Positions 47,980 to 59,520 are shown, numbered from the stretch's first letter. The stretch: 64,000 nt of DNA from Isoetes taiwanensis (GCA_021234155.1 JAJEKV010000009.1:8750546-8814545); one strand, 5' to 3'. The notes: generated by a model not told the origin, from the letters alone. Program-made: numbers and translations.

Positions 47980-49120
47980 TCTTTGATATAGACCTCTGGG
48001 GCCAGAGTTTCATGTACACTATATTTTTCATGAATGCGGACCTTCCTTTGCAATATAACTCTCAATTTTCATATTGAAATAACATATTATTTGAAAGATA
48101 CAAATATAATTAAGCATGGACCATTTATGGTCCATAACTAGACCAATTTTATAGAGCATATATCTCTCTCTAACCCTATCCATTTTGTCCTATAATAATA
48201 CCATGGTTTCTTACATTTAATAATATAATTTTTGAAAGGTATGAGTGGAAGTTAATATAGATTCAATTGGTGAATAAGCCTTAAATTCACAGTTGTTTGT
48301 GCTTAAACATTGCCCTCAAATTATGCAAGCTCGTCTAATCAACCAATTTTATTCTATAGAGAACTGTACGCATAATCTCTATTCCAAAGTTGGGATCAAA
48401 ATTGATTAAGATGTTGCCTCTATTAATTTTTAAACTTCCAGTCCTGTGGACCAATAATGGTCTGCAGTGAAACTGCACATAGCAGTCTAACTTGACTTTT
48501 TATGGTCATAAACTTTCATATTTTTCTTTGAATTTTTTTGCATTGATTTTATGACATGGGACATTTTGAGAGTGTGACTTTTCAAAGTCACATCTCGAAG
48601 CATAAATCTAGAATAAACATAGAAGACATATTTGAAGTTAATGCTATAAAGATAAATCCAAATCTCAAGGTTATGCTCAACAAATATTTTCAATAGTCAA
48701 GTAAATCAGAAGCTTTCCATATCCCAAAATTCAACTTGAGATCGATTAACATAAGGAAGTTATATATTTTAAATGGACCTACGAACCAGTAATGGGCTCA
48801 AATACAGAAACCTTTCTTGATTTCTTGTGACCATGTCTTTTGTGTTTTTAATGAGCTTGATAGTTTACTACATCATATACCCTTCCTGAGCCTCAACCAA
48901 ACAATCTAATCTTTTGTCTCAAGCCTGCCCTACTGCTAGTTGGAAGTTTGAGAGAATGTGGTTTTCATTAGCGTGAAAAAAACCTATTCTATTCTACTCA
49001 TTGGCAGCAAAATAGCACATCGGCAACACGATTACACGTGAGTTGTGGCGACTGAAAACGTTTGTGGTATTATTCCACACTCTGGCCAATATAATGCCAC
49101 ACTTGTCCATGCCCTGCCAT
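47980..49120. other. Intergenic, no gene seen
   Basis: AT-rich DNA between the truncated retroelement and the 610-residue ORF. It should include the promoter of that gene, but no clear TATA box stands out. Confidence 0.4.
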
Positions 49121-49124
49121 CACC

Positions 49125-50957
49125 ATGGCATTCTGGGCTCTCATTTCCTTCATTCTCCTTGCAATCTCGACGCCACCGTCTGCTCGTGCTTCTTCAAAAT
49201 TCTATCCAGATTTGTTTACACAGAATGGCAGTTCGTGTGCTGAGAAAACCCTTTTTGCCACACAATTTGATCCATTCTACGACTGGATCAGCCGCTCTTA
49301 CCTTGTCGATGGCTTTGAAACCAGCAACATCATCAGCATTCAAGAGGCAGGCACGGCATACAAGAAATTAAGTGCCTGGAGGGATGCAAGCTCCAGCTAC
49401 GGCGGTACTGTGCTTATGTTCAATTCACCAGAGCCCCACGTCCTTGGAGGATTATTTTATCAAAACCCCCGAAATCTAATCGCCCGAATGACTGTGAATT
49501 GGGGTCTGAGCATCAGGATTTGCTTAGGTTCTTATTTTTTCAATTATGAGGGCCAAAACATGTGCCGGATCACTGCTCAGATAATTCCTGTTGAACAGAG
49601 TGGTAGTATTACCTTCAATATGCTTTTATCAGAAGTGAATTACATTGGCAGTCAGATGACATATCTCACAAACTGGATCAGCAATGCCAAGATGCTTGCA
49701 GCCGTCGGAATAGATCGAACTGTTGGGAAGAAGATGAATGAAAATTTCTGGTACTACTCCAATGAAGAACTGGGGAGTCCGTGCAGCAAGCTGCCCCATT
49801 ATTACCGAGCTGATATGGCTGCTTATTTAGGCAAATCGTATGTAGCATGCAACTGCGTGGGAAATGTATGTGCTCAAAGTTATAATTTGACCGCTGACAG
49901 TGGTGAGTTCCAGAATGCAGGTCCATGCAAGAGCGTAAATTCATATTGGCTTCCTCTTTTACAAGGAATGCAGATAGTTTCTTACAGTTCCAAGTTGGAT
50001 GCTTACTTTTTTCTAAATTCCACCTTGGATGCAGTTACCTTTCCTCAAAATATCAGCAAATCTACTGTTTATGAAATGGAGCAGCTTTCATCTTGTTATG
50101 AAAGCTGGTTAGCGAAGCAAGATGATCCAGCAGCCAATGTTCGATCTCTTGGAGGTGCTTGTGGTAGCAGTCCACTGATTGGGAATTATATAAACTTAAG
50201 TGGAGGAAATAAGTATTTAGAACTTGCAGGGAATATGGGTGTAGTTCTAGAAAGTGTGAAATCAGCCGTGGCAACTGGAGATGATTGCCAGGAAACCAAC
50301 ATGGTGGAAAAGGTATGCGCCTCTGACAATTTAAGGGATAGCGAGATACAAGGGATAAATAATATAATAGGCAATATCAGCGAAATGAAGGAAGTGAGGG
50401 ACTTTGCCAAGACACAATGGGATCAATTGGCCTCCAAGCGCCATGATGCGTATTTGGATATAGTGACAGCATTCTTGGCCGTGTTTACAGCGACAGGGGC
50501 AGTATTTAGCAAAACGCTTGTCTCAGTGGAGCAGTTCACTGTGGGTGTTTTTCAAAAGATCTTCTGCAGATGCATGTGCAGCTGCATATGTGCAAGGCAC
50601 AAGGATGGGGAAATATATGATGCAAAGTGGGTTTTGTGCTTCAGATGGCTTTTAAGATTGTGTGTTCTGGGAGCTGTGATAGGCAATTTTGTGTATGGTG
50701 CTTTGAAGACGTTGAAAGCCCTCAAGTCTGGACCAAACCTTGGATGGACCCAAACTGTTGAGCAGCAGACGGCCTCTAACATAGCTTTTCTCCTCACCAT
50801 TACTTCTACCATCTCTGTTACATACGTTTGGTTTACTGTCATTGTTCTTTTATGTACAGCCGTCCCTTACTTTCCCGTTGTTATCTACCTTAATTACTAT
50901 CAGCTCAAGCAATATCCCATTTACCACAACCTACTCATCCTCCCCACCACAGATTGA
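49125..50957 (+). CDS. Predicted secretory-pathway membrane protein, 610 residues, unrecognised
   Basis: Single uninterrupted frame, the only long intact one in the window. ATG 49125 gives a clear signal peptide (AFWALISFILLAIST, residues 2-16; cleavage near 20-22). A ~420-residue ectodomain follows with scattered cysteines (38, 133, 147, 220, 242-249, 268, 324, 346, 388, 398), some probably disulphide-bonded, and N-glycosylation sequons such as NLT (254), NIS (309) and NIS (417). Hydrophobic segments lie at about 443-463, 504-528 and 552-590. Between the first two is the cluster CRCMCSCIC (481-489), likely palmitoylated or metal-binding. The layout suggests a type I-like ectodomain with three or four C-terminal membrane passes. 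I do not recognise the family. Absence of introns and surroundings full of elements leave open a retrocopy, but the intact frame suggests function. Confidence 0.8.
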   Translation: MAFWALISFILLAISTPPSARASSKFYPDLFTQNGSSCAEKTLFATQFDPFYDWISRSYLVDGFETSNIISIQEAGTAYKKLSAWRDASSSYGGTVLMFNSPEPHVLGGLFYQNPRNLIARMTVNWGLSIRICLGSYFFNYEGQNMCRITAQIIPVEQSGSITFNMLLSEVNYIGSQMTYLTNWISNAKMLAAVGIDRTVGKKMNENFWYYSNEELGSPCSKLPHYYRADMAAYLGKSYVACNCVGNVCAQSYNLTADSGEFQNAGPCKSVNSYWLPLLQGMQIVSYSSKLDAYFFLNSTLDAVTFPQNISKSTVYEMEQLSSCYESWLAKQDDPAANVRSLGGACGSSPLIGNYINLSGGNKYLELAGNMGVVLESVKSAVATGDDCQETNMVEKVCASDNLRDSEIQGINNIIGNISEMKEVRDFAKTQWDQLASKRHDAYLDIVTAFLAVFTATGAVFSKTLVSVEQFTVGVFQKIFCRCMCSCICARHKDGEIYDAKWVLCFRWLLRLCVLGAVIGNFVYGALKTLKALKSGPNLGWTQTVEQQTASNIAFLLTITSTISVTYVWFTVIVLLCTAVPYFPVVIYLNYYQLKQYPIYHNLLILPTTD

Positions 50958-51159
50958 TTGTTATACTCTTTACATACTCCTTTGTTAAGGATACTTTATA
51001 CACGTTCCTTACTCAGCATAATGGTGATTTTCCACTAGAGTGGTGTCCCATATTTTAGCCATTTCTATTGGGCCACATAAGCAAATAAGAAATAAATGAT
51101 TTTCTACTTTTAAAAATAAGACATGTCCCATTTAAGTTTGGAAGGTTCAGTTCCTTCTT

Positions 51160-51322
51160 TTAAAGGGAATGAGTAAGCTTATTATTATGAAGGTTTTTCC
51201 TCGAAAACTCTTCGGTCAAGGTTTTATAATCCTTTACAATAACAGACTTACTGTGCTCTTCTTTTGTAAACTACTTGGTCTCCATGGCCGATAAAGATTA
51301 ATTCAATTCAATTCAATTCGAC
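51160..51322 (+). mobile_element. LINE 3' end, strongly 5'-truncated
   Basis: Contains, on the + strand, AAGGTTTTTCCTCGAAAAC, then CTTGGTCTCCATGGCCGATA and a (AATTC)n tail at 51299-51320: the same 3' UTR plan as the minus-strand LINE copies at 23.9, 32.4 and 41.8 kb. Only about 160 bp are present. Confidence 0.75.
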
Positions 51323-51324
51323 CA

Positions 51325-52190
51325 CCTCCTGAACGTTTCATTACACCGTACAGTAGGGGATGCTTTAAAATTTATTTGTCATTTAAAATATTGTAATAAA
51401 TATTTGTTTCAAATTTCTACTGTCGTAATATATGTCGCTACCATCATTCTCTATTATTTTCTAACACATTTACCCAAACACAAGTGCAACATTCTTCGCA
51501 GTTCTAGAGTGCCCACTTTATAGCTGGGATTTTCATTCGTATGATATGATGCTTCACAACCATTTAATCCCACCAACGGCCACAAAATGACTATGACATG
51601 GTGGTGCTCGGGGAGCGGCTGTGAGCGAAAGACAAAGAGAGGAAAAGATATTTATGCCATGTTAAGAAACAAACTATCTAGTAAAATATCTATGGTCTAA
51701 TATTAAATAACCTTAAATAAAACTGATGAAAAAAATCGCCAAGCACTTTTATAGAAAATAAATAGACAATTAAAAATGTTAAGGCCTTTAACTTATTATA
51801 TATAGAGGGCAGCAACATTTGCAACCAAAGAGCAGACATCTGCAATCAAAGCAGACATCTGCGATCAAGCAGCTCCTGGAAACAGTGAACATGAGTCAAC
51901 ATTGATCAATCAGATTGCAGTTCTGGCATCAGGGATCTCCTATTCATCCCAATCTTCTATCATGTTGAAACTTCAACTTAAACCTTTATGTACATAACAC
52001 TTCAATCTTTTAGTAATATTCCAATTCTATCCATAGCCAAGTCTTTTAATTTCTATCTCTTCTAGAATTTGTGAATTGGCTAGAGCAGTGTCTCTGGTGT
52101 TTACTATTGAATTTCCATTATTCTTTTTATCTTCTAAAATTTAGTTCTTTCTCATAATTTTTTTTGCTCGGATAGCCCGATCGGATGGTC
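51325..52190. other. Intergenic, no gene seen
   Basis: AT-rich with a short GCAGACATCTGC/CAATCAAA repeat at 51830-51870. Nothing else recognisable. Confidence 0.4.
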
Positions 52191-52199
52191 AGCTTTGGC

Positions 52200-52875
52200 C
52201 TTAAGCGCTGGATTTAGTCTTGAAGAGTTTTACAACTAGGCTGGCATGCCTTGCTGAGCAAATAGAGTCATCAGCACTTGCATTGCTAGCCAAACAGAGC
52301 GACATTAAGAAGCAGAAAGAAGCAAAGATGCAGGTGCCATAATGTGGTGGTTTGAGGGCGCCTTGAGCAGACACAAGAAGAAGATCTCAAGGAGAAGATT
52401 CAGAAAATCGTCCTATCCAAGATGAGCTTTCATATTCTGGTGCATATTGTCAGGGTATCCCAACTAGGCATTCAACACTACAACTAGCCATGAATAGTGA
52501 AGTTCATAGTAGCAGACTAAGTCAGAGGTGCCATAATCATTCGGGAGCTAAATTAAAAGGCACCTCTATATATGTGGATTACGACCTCACATGATTGAGT
52601 CCCAAGGTCGCGGAGGAGCCTTCCAAAAGATCAGTTTGAAGCACCAGGGAGAAGCACCGCTGACGGACTATGTCGACTCCATCATCGATTAAGCGGTTCG
52701 AAGAGAAAGATTGTCCATCGGGTAGCGTGAAGAGGAGAAAGAACCATCATTCATTTAAATTGGATTTATGTCTGTTCCAAAAGCACGCCACTTTTGCATA
52801 TCCTTTTCTCAATATAGTGTTTTGTTGTGTGACATGTTGTTTTGCATTGTTGCAAATTTTTGCATTGTAGTAGTG
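52200..52875 (+). pseudogene. Possible retroelement coding fragment
   Basis: The + strand has protein-like pieces separated by stops: LAEQIESSALALLAKQSDIK, KLKGTSIYVDYDLT and, from 52670, an ORF with RFEEKDCPSGSVKRRKNHH. The second piece resembles the LKGT...DLT pattern of the LINE ORF1 fragment at 42.1 kb. Weak evidence. Confidence 0.3.
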
Positions 52876-52989
52876 GGTGGTTTAACATTTTCTTGTTTTA
52901 GTGAGAAGAATGTGGTATTTCAATAGCATTTGTAGATAACAACACATCAATATACACAGAACACTTTTTACATTGTATTCACTTGATAT

Positions 52990-55900
52990 GAAGATTACAT
53001 CATGGAGGGACTAGTCCTTTCTTTGTCAAATAACTCTCCAGATAGGGATCCATCTCCTTAGTCCGATCTAGTTCTGGATGCGTTTTGACAACATCTGATA
53101 TTGTTTTACCAGAAGCCAAGCCACTCATGATGGACATGAATAGTACTAGAAACTCATCTATTGAGTAATCTTGTGGAGTATAAGTTGGTGGATTTAGAGT
53201 CTGACCTTGATTATAAAAGCACTTAAGAGCATCATCATCTACTATTATGATGTCCTCTTTCTTTTGAATGCCAAGCTGATCCATCATAGTACCAAGATGT
53301 TTCATGAAGACCGGTTTGCCATCCGGATCTCTTGGATGTGGAAACTTTATACACTTACTTTGGTCCTAAATCGTCACAAAGTCTCGATTCATGCCTGGTA
53401 ACACCCTAAGTACTTCATCAACATTTCTGCGTTCCATTGAGGACCAGATGGCAACTCGAAACAATCTGAACGCATCATTCATCATATCTTCTAAGTGTGG
53501 ACGAGGATAGATCCACTTAGTATTCGATTCTAAAGGGACTTGCTCGAAGTCATCCCTGTTAATAAGCTTCTTAGGAAACGTTTTACACAGGACACCATTC
53601 AGATCGAAGACAATGATTTTGTCACAAGCAGGTGGAGGCCTGAACCATGGAAAACAAAGAGTTAGCCATGCAAAAGTGTTCTGCAATACATGCCAAGCGC
53701 GTTTTATCCTTCATAAATAAGCTACATATCGCGCCTGGCGTGAATTACCTTTCATCGTCGCCGTCATCCGCAGCAGTCGTAGCGTCTACTTCACTCCCCG
53801 GATGCTTACTGTCAGAAGCATGAACGCCACCGTTAAGTTCGGACACGTTCTCTTCTATGAAAGCTACCACAGGGGTTTGATTCCTAACCTCATTGGTTGC
53901 ATCTGAGCTTGCATGATCATCCTGGCTGCTATCAGCAACTGCTGCAGTCGTACCCCCAAGCTGGACATTACCAGTTGGAATGTTATCAAGCATGGACGCC
54001 AAATTTTTCTCCATGGTCTCACGTTCCCGCTCTAGCATTTCGGCCTTCTCCTCGGGGGTTGCATTGCTTTTTGAACATTCTGGAGTTGCACTCGGAGGCT
54101 TTTGTGAACTAGTATTCTGCTTCTGCCCTTTGTAAGGTACCAAAGCCAATGGGTTTTTATCTTTGACAGGACCCCAATCAGCCGTGGCTAGTACCTTTTC
54201 GAAAAACACTTCAAGAAAATCCCTGGACTGGTCATCGTTGACGAAACTTAAACATCTTCTTGATGTCTTCAGGGCCTCTCTACCAATATACCCTCCAACA
54301 TGCAATTCACAGCAAGTGGTATCAAGTGGTGCAAATGCCTCAACAAGATAGCTTGCCAGATTGATTGCAAGCTCATGTTTACTCAAGGGTCCCTTTTCTT
54401 TTGTCAACAATTCCAGAGTGATGTCTTTCCGGTAGAGGTTAGGAACATCAAATTCCTCGCCTTCATTTGCTTCATCCTCATCATCTGCTTTGTAGAAGAC
54501 ATTTTTCAAGTTGGGTTCATCCAAAAGAAAACACCGCCATGTGCACCTTTATCCGATGCCCCTTTGCTCTTAGCTACCTCATAGTCATCATCCGCACAAA
54601 GGATATCATTATGAAGATTATACAAGCACTTTTATACTTTGATCCTCAAATCAAGATCCTTTGTCTCAAAGAGAAGAGAGCCTTCCCTAACGACCTTTAG
54701 GCATTCCAAGTCGTGTGAAAGCCACCAAAGCATGCATATGAGGCTCTCTCCCGGGGGCATATGATGACAATAGTAAAGAGCTTCTGAGTTGTTAAGCCTA
54801 TGCGACTACTAAAAAAGCAGTTGTACTCTGTTGAGTCATCCCCTTCTCTCCTTTTTGCATCCTGCTATCCAATACAAACAGAGAAATATTACGAGGGCCT
54901 ATTGTTGTATCGGGTAGGAGACCTTTATAGCCAGTAGAGACCAGGTATTGGAGTGCAGGTAAGTCACCACCAACATCTTTCAGGACGGCAACCTTTCTTC
55001 TCAGCTCAGCCATCACCTTATCAGATAGCTTTGAGGTGTGCTGTTGGTTCTTTGATTTCCTGTTTTGCAGAAATTCCTTCGACCAAAAGACATATTTCTT
55101 GATGTCATCAGCAGACACGCCATACTTGTCTAGCAGGCCGACTTCAAACAATGTTACATCACCAGATAGCTTCTGAAGTTCTTCACCAACTGCTACCCTC
55201 ATAACTCGCATGTTCTTTATATGAGTGCAACAATCAATGAAGGACATTTTGTCCTTAACTGAAGAAGCCTTCTTGTACAGAACTTCTTTGTTTATGCATT
55301 GATTTAACAACCAAATAATTTCATCATCTTGAAGGCCCTGTACTTTCCTCATCTCGGTAGTCTTGAGAGCAAATATTGAAGTATCTTGAGGAGGCACTCA
55401 TCCCATTGGGTCTGGTAGCTGTTTCTGAGCATAAGCATCCCAGAACTCATTCCACTTCGCCCAGACTTCGTCCTTAGCGAAGACGATCTTGTAGGCATCT
55501 GTAGGACCTCTGAAAGCTGCTTTAGACGTCTCGCCTGCTTCCTCCCCAGTTTTTTTTCCTGTTTTTTTGGCTCTTGGTTTCCTATCTTGGATGATAGTCT
55601 GAGCCAAGGTCTTTTCCAATGCCTTATAAACTCCTCAGACCTCGTTCCTCCCTGTTTTGTTTGCAAGGGTCTTCCATATTCTATCCATTGCTGGCGGGCA
55701 TGATGGAGTTGTTCCACGTAAGGGCTGCATGTGTAAGGAAAGCATGTCAGCCAATATGAGCAGGGCATACAAAAATTAACCGCTTTTTAGATCAAGCAAA
55801 AAGGATAATCAGGAAACGTCAAAGGCAGCTGTGCCAATTCGCGCCTGGCGTGAATTCATGCTGCCAATTCGCGCGTGGCGTGTATTCATGCTACCAATTC

Positions 55901-57294
55901 GCGCCTGGCATGTATTCGTCCACAAATTGTCAGCATGAATACACGCCACGCGCGAATTGCCAATGTACTGCATTTTGATTTTGTCGGATTATGCGTTGGC
56001 AATTCGCGCGTGGCGTGTATTCATGCTGACAATTCGCGGACGAATACACGCCAGGCGCGAATTGGCAGCATGGTACATTGGCAATTCACGCGTGGCGTGT
56101 ATTCATGCTGCCAATTCGCGGACGAATACATGCCAGGCGCGAATTGGCAGCATGAATTCACGCCACGCGCGAATTGGCACGCCTTGACACACGCTGGACC
56201 TAGTCTACTACTGTTATTGCTACTTGATATATCTAACTCTATTCCACCAAATATACTAACCTTTTATAAAGAAAGACTTCGCCCATTTCATTCAATGTTG
56301 CACTAATCTCTGCCAGGTCCTCTGCAGGGGTATGGGGGCTTAGAAACCGATATCTCCTGTGGTTGTAATGTAGCAGATACATTGTTTGTCCGGTTTTCTT
56401 AGTCTGGTTGGATAGGGATCGTTGTGCCTCAATAGAATGCTGTCCGTCAATAATAAGGAAGCATACATTAGGGTTCTCCACTGTTAGCTCTTCTAGTGTT
56501 GTCCACTGGAGTGGAGCATCCTTTTTCTTCTCCCAAGGAAGCACGTCAGCTGACAAGACTTGACTTATGTGATCTCACCAGACGGTCAACATGGATGGGA
56601 TGTGTAAAAGATTGGCCAAGTGGGTAGTTGTCTGCATACTTGACTAGCCTACTCATTGCCTCCAGCTGCAATTTTAAGTCCAGCAATCTTCGTACATCCC
56701 TGAATCATTTTGATGCTTCATCTCCTCTGGGTAGTAACTTGGAGAAGGTCCTCGCAAAGCTCTCCTCACTGCAGACACCCCTTCACTAATAGAAACTGGA
56801 GTGAGGACAGTATTTTGAGGCCATCCGTACTTGAAACATGACTCAGCACTCATGTCCTTCTTCATTAGACCATCTTTGAAAGCAGTTGCCCTGGCATGTG
56901 TAAATCTGACGAGATCTTTCTTGTGGTTCTTCACAACCTCCACTAGGAGTTGACAACATATGTCATCCTGCTCCTCACAAGTGATAAGAATACCTTGTTT
57001 CTTCATAAGATTAGTCTCTTTCTTTCTGGAGTGTAACACAAGATCCACCTTACCATTTGTTTTGCCTACATCAACATACCACTCCGCACTGTCATCCATC
57101 TTCTCCTCGGGGCATGGAGGATCTGTGTCTGCTCTGATAATGGATCCGTTATCATCCATCGACAACGCCGGCGCCTCGAACTCGTCATTCGAACTCGAAA
57201 GGACTTGGAAGAACAGGAAGAACTCGAAAGAACTCGGAAGAACTGGGAAGAAGCCGGCGCCTGAGCGATGTTGAGCGCCTTCATCTAAGTTCAT
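52990..57294 (-). pseudogene. Multi-exon gene ending in an FCP1/NIF-like HAD phosphatase domain, disrupted
   Basis: Open stretches on the minus strand in order: 57294-56674 (SAEWYVDVGKTNGKVDLVLH ... GWPQNTVLTPVS); 56690-56239, which after small frame changes reads VKYADNYPLGQSFTHPIHVD and NPNVCFLIIDGQHSIEA, a DGQH motif as in ParB-like/DGQHR folds; 55768-54798 (KDEVWAKWNEFWDAYAQKQ; LQDDEIIWLLNQCINKEVLY; YLVSTGYKGLLPDTTIGPRN); 54524-53745 (acidic; EVFFEKVLATADWGPVKDKN); 53686-53000 with KIIVFDLNGVLCKTF, HLEDMMNDAFRLFRVAIWSS and IIIVDDDALKCF, which are the HAD motifs of FCP1/NIF-type phosphatases, with N replacing the second aspartate of DxDG. An apparent intron (55770-56240) holds a palindrome array. 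At least two one-base frame changes in the first two pieces suggest a pseudogene, or splice borders I have misplaced. The gene could be element-borne. Confidence 0.55.
55834..56180. repeat. Array of CGCGCsTGGCGTG palindromes in both orientations
   Basis: About ten copies of a ~22-38 bp unit such as CCAATTCGCGCCTGGCGTG followed by TATTCATGCTG, arranged partly in direct and partly in inverted order. The core CACGCCAGGCGTG is a near-perfect palindrome. The array lies between coding blocks of the minus-strand gene. Unlike CRISPR, there are no unique spacers of constant length. Confidence 0.85.
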
Positions 57295-57343
57295 CTACTC
57301 TTCCAGAACCCAAGCTCCAAATTAATCCCATGATCTTGCGACA

Positions 57344-57634
57344 TTGAACAGCGTTGGAGAAGAATGCTACATGCTGACGACGAATTTGAAGAGGAGGGTG
57401 GAAAATTGCAAGATAGAATCAATCGATCCGGAAGCAGTATGCCATGGAGTTCCTCTTGGAAATGATCATGTAAAGATCCTAGTAACCAGTTGCCATTTCA
57501 ACAACGAAGCATTACCCATAAGGCATCCTAATGGAGACACAGTGGGTGAAAGCATCGGAACCTTTGTTGCATGGCCAATAATTCGCTTAAAGAAGGTGAG
57601 TTTTATTTTCTTGGAAGACATAGAGGAAGATTGA
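57344..57634 (+). pseudogene. DUF8039-like ORF diverging from the phosphatase gene
   Basis: Reads ESIDPEAVCHGVPLGNDHVK, then NNEALPIRHPNGDTVGESIG and TFVAWPIIRL. The pattern (VPLG..V.V, then LPxxxPxGDTVGxxxGTFVAWP) resembles the DUF8039 domain of plant transposon proteins. The start is only ~50 bp from the start of the minus-strand gene, so a shared bidirectional promoter is possible. No further exons are evident downstream. Only about 90 residues, so probably a fragment. Confidence 0.45.
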
Positions 57635-58110
57635 GTGCTCATACTAAAATGCACAAGCTGATTCTGTCATATGTATGAAATTAAAATGCTTGCATGCCAG
57701 ACCATTCATTCAATATTGCAAAACTATAAGGCCTGCAGACCAGAGCATTCAGGAATTTAAAAAACACTGTATTCTTTACATGGATGGGATATTCTTTAAA
57801 AAACCTGCATTCTTTACATTGTTTTAATTACATCTCATCTATGTGTTATTCATCTGTGTGTTGTTCCTCAGTAGTCTCAAATGCTGGCACAATAGTCTCA
57901 AATGCTGTTGAAAAAAGATAAACTGGCATACAAGATTCTGGCAAATAAGATGGTGCAGCTATTGGGATATTACCCAAAATGGCTTCGAGGCCTGCAACTC
58001 TAATTATCAGCTTAGCATTCTCCATTTCAAGCCCCTCCAGAGCACGACACTACTTATTGAATAAGCTTATGCTTGTAGCCTATGCTGGCACAAAGGGAAC
58101 TTCAGTTGAA

Positions 58111-58760
58111 TACGCGCCAGGCGTATGTTCAGTTGAATACGCGTCAGACGCGAATTCATAAATCTGTAAGTTAGAGAGAAAAAACAAATTAGTGATTTCC
58201 CGCCATGAGCTAATACCATTCACTTGTAATTTAAATGCCATGCGTGTATCCTGTATTGTACTTTAAAGCAGTACTGTAATTTCTTCAGAAGCTGTACTGT
58301 AATTTTTAAATTTGAGAGAGCTGAAATGAAATCACGCCAGGCGCAAAATATGTTTGTGTGCAAAATGTTTACATTGTACATGTCCAATACACGCCTGGCG
58401 TGAAGGGCAAAAGTATGCTGGTGGGGTGCAAAAGCAGGCGTCCGGACACATGCTGACAGCACTCATATAGCACCCCATATGGCAGCTTGTTTAAGGTGTT
58501 ACTGGTACTAGCACACGGTAATTAGATAATCAATAGAATTATGTAACAACTCCAATTAATAACACGTGGAATACTATGATAGAATAGTACCTCCAGGGTG
58601 CTGATCTAAGTGCTGGGGCCGCGTTTTTTTGATACCCACTAGCATACTTTTGTCCTGAACTGCGTAAAGCTAATTACTGTATGCAATTCACGCCAGGCGT
58701 GTATTGGACTGCTTGACAATTTAAACATTTTGCACACAAATATATTTTGCGCCTGGCGTG
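58111..58760. repeat. Scattered CACGCCAGGCGTG palindromes
   Basis: Cores at 58111-58127, 58140-58152, 58333-58344, 58390-58402, 58689-58701 and 58749-58760, plus a single copy at 53730-53742. They match the intronic array at 55834-56180. They surround rather than interrupt the coding blocks. Confidence 0.75.
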
Positions 58761-58798
58761 ATCTCACTTCAGCTCTCTCAAAATTAAGAATGAAAGAG

Positions 58799-59068
58799 CC
58801 AGAATTCAAAACAGCTTCTGAAGAAATTACAGTTATGCTTTCAAGTTAGAGTTGACACTAAAGAAACATATTGCAGTCATTAAATCCTTGTATTGCCATT
58901 GAAATTTTTTACATAGGGCCTTTTATTAGAGTTGCGAAATTCAAAATGGCTTTGAGAAAATTACAGTTCTGCTTTCAAGTTAGAGTAGAAACTAAAGAAA
59001 CATATTACAGTCAGTAAATCCTTGTATTGCCATTGAAAAATTTTACATAAGGCCTTTTATTAGAGTTG
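58799..59068 (+). repeat. Direct repeat, ~135-bp unit, two copies
   Basis: 58799-58934 and 58937-59068 share GAAATTACAGTT, GCTTTCAAGTTAGAGT, AAATCCTTGTATTGCCATTG and GGCCTTTTATTAGAGTTGC. Short poly-A or homopolymer runs are not flanking, so the mechanism is unclear. Confidence 0.85.
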
Positions 59069-59209
59069 CCCAGCTCTGTGTTACAAAATTACAGAAGTTC
59101 TAGGCAGTTTAAGGAGATGCCTAGCTCCATTCATAATCCTCATTTGAGGCCTTTTTTGGAGATGCCCAGCTCGCTCTTCTGAACCAAAAACTAAATAACA
59201 AAAAAAAAA

Positions 59210-59520
59210 AAAAAATCAGCCCTCTACCTCCTCCTCTTCTTCCTCCTCCTCTTCTTCCTCTGAGCTTTCATCTGCCATCTTAAATCGGGATGTCTTGGCC
59301 CGCATCTTAGCCTCTTCCGGAGGAGGAGGGCGCCCATAATCATTTGCTTTTTTTTCTTAGTCTAATTCTTCCCGCCATTCTTCATCTGCTTCCTCCATTT
59401 CTTATTCTTTTTCAATCTCATTCTCCATCTCCTCATCTGAATCAAGGGGAGTATGGGGGCCTCGAGGTCAGCCGGTCTTTGGTGCTCGATAATCTTTTCC
59501 CGTGAAGCTTGCCCTGCAGA
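59210..59520 (-). pseudogene. Acidic C-terminal ORF fragment
   Basis: The minus strand reads PLDSDEEMENEIEKE, stop, EMEEADEEWREELD, stop, then KANDYGRPPPPEEAKMRAKT and a polyglutamate tail (MADESSEEEEEE...). The two stops suggest decay. The gene is unassigned. The glutamate run derives from a CTC/TTC repeat and could have expanded by slippage. Confidence 0.35.

Noticed and set aside
55834-56180. CRISPR-like array
   Set aside because: Units occur in both orientations, spacers are not unique or constant in length, and the context is plant nuclear DNA.
58799-59068. LTR pair or terminal duplication
   Set aside because: Two direct copies lie almost back to back with no internal region, TG/CA ends or PBS.
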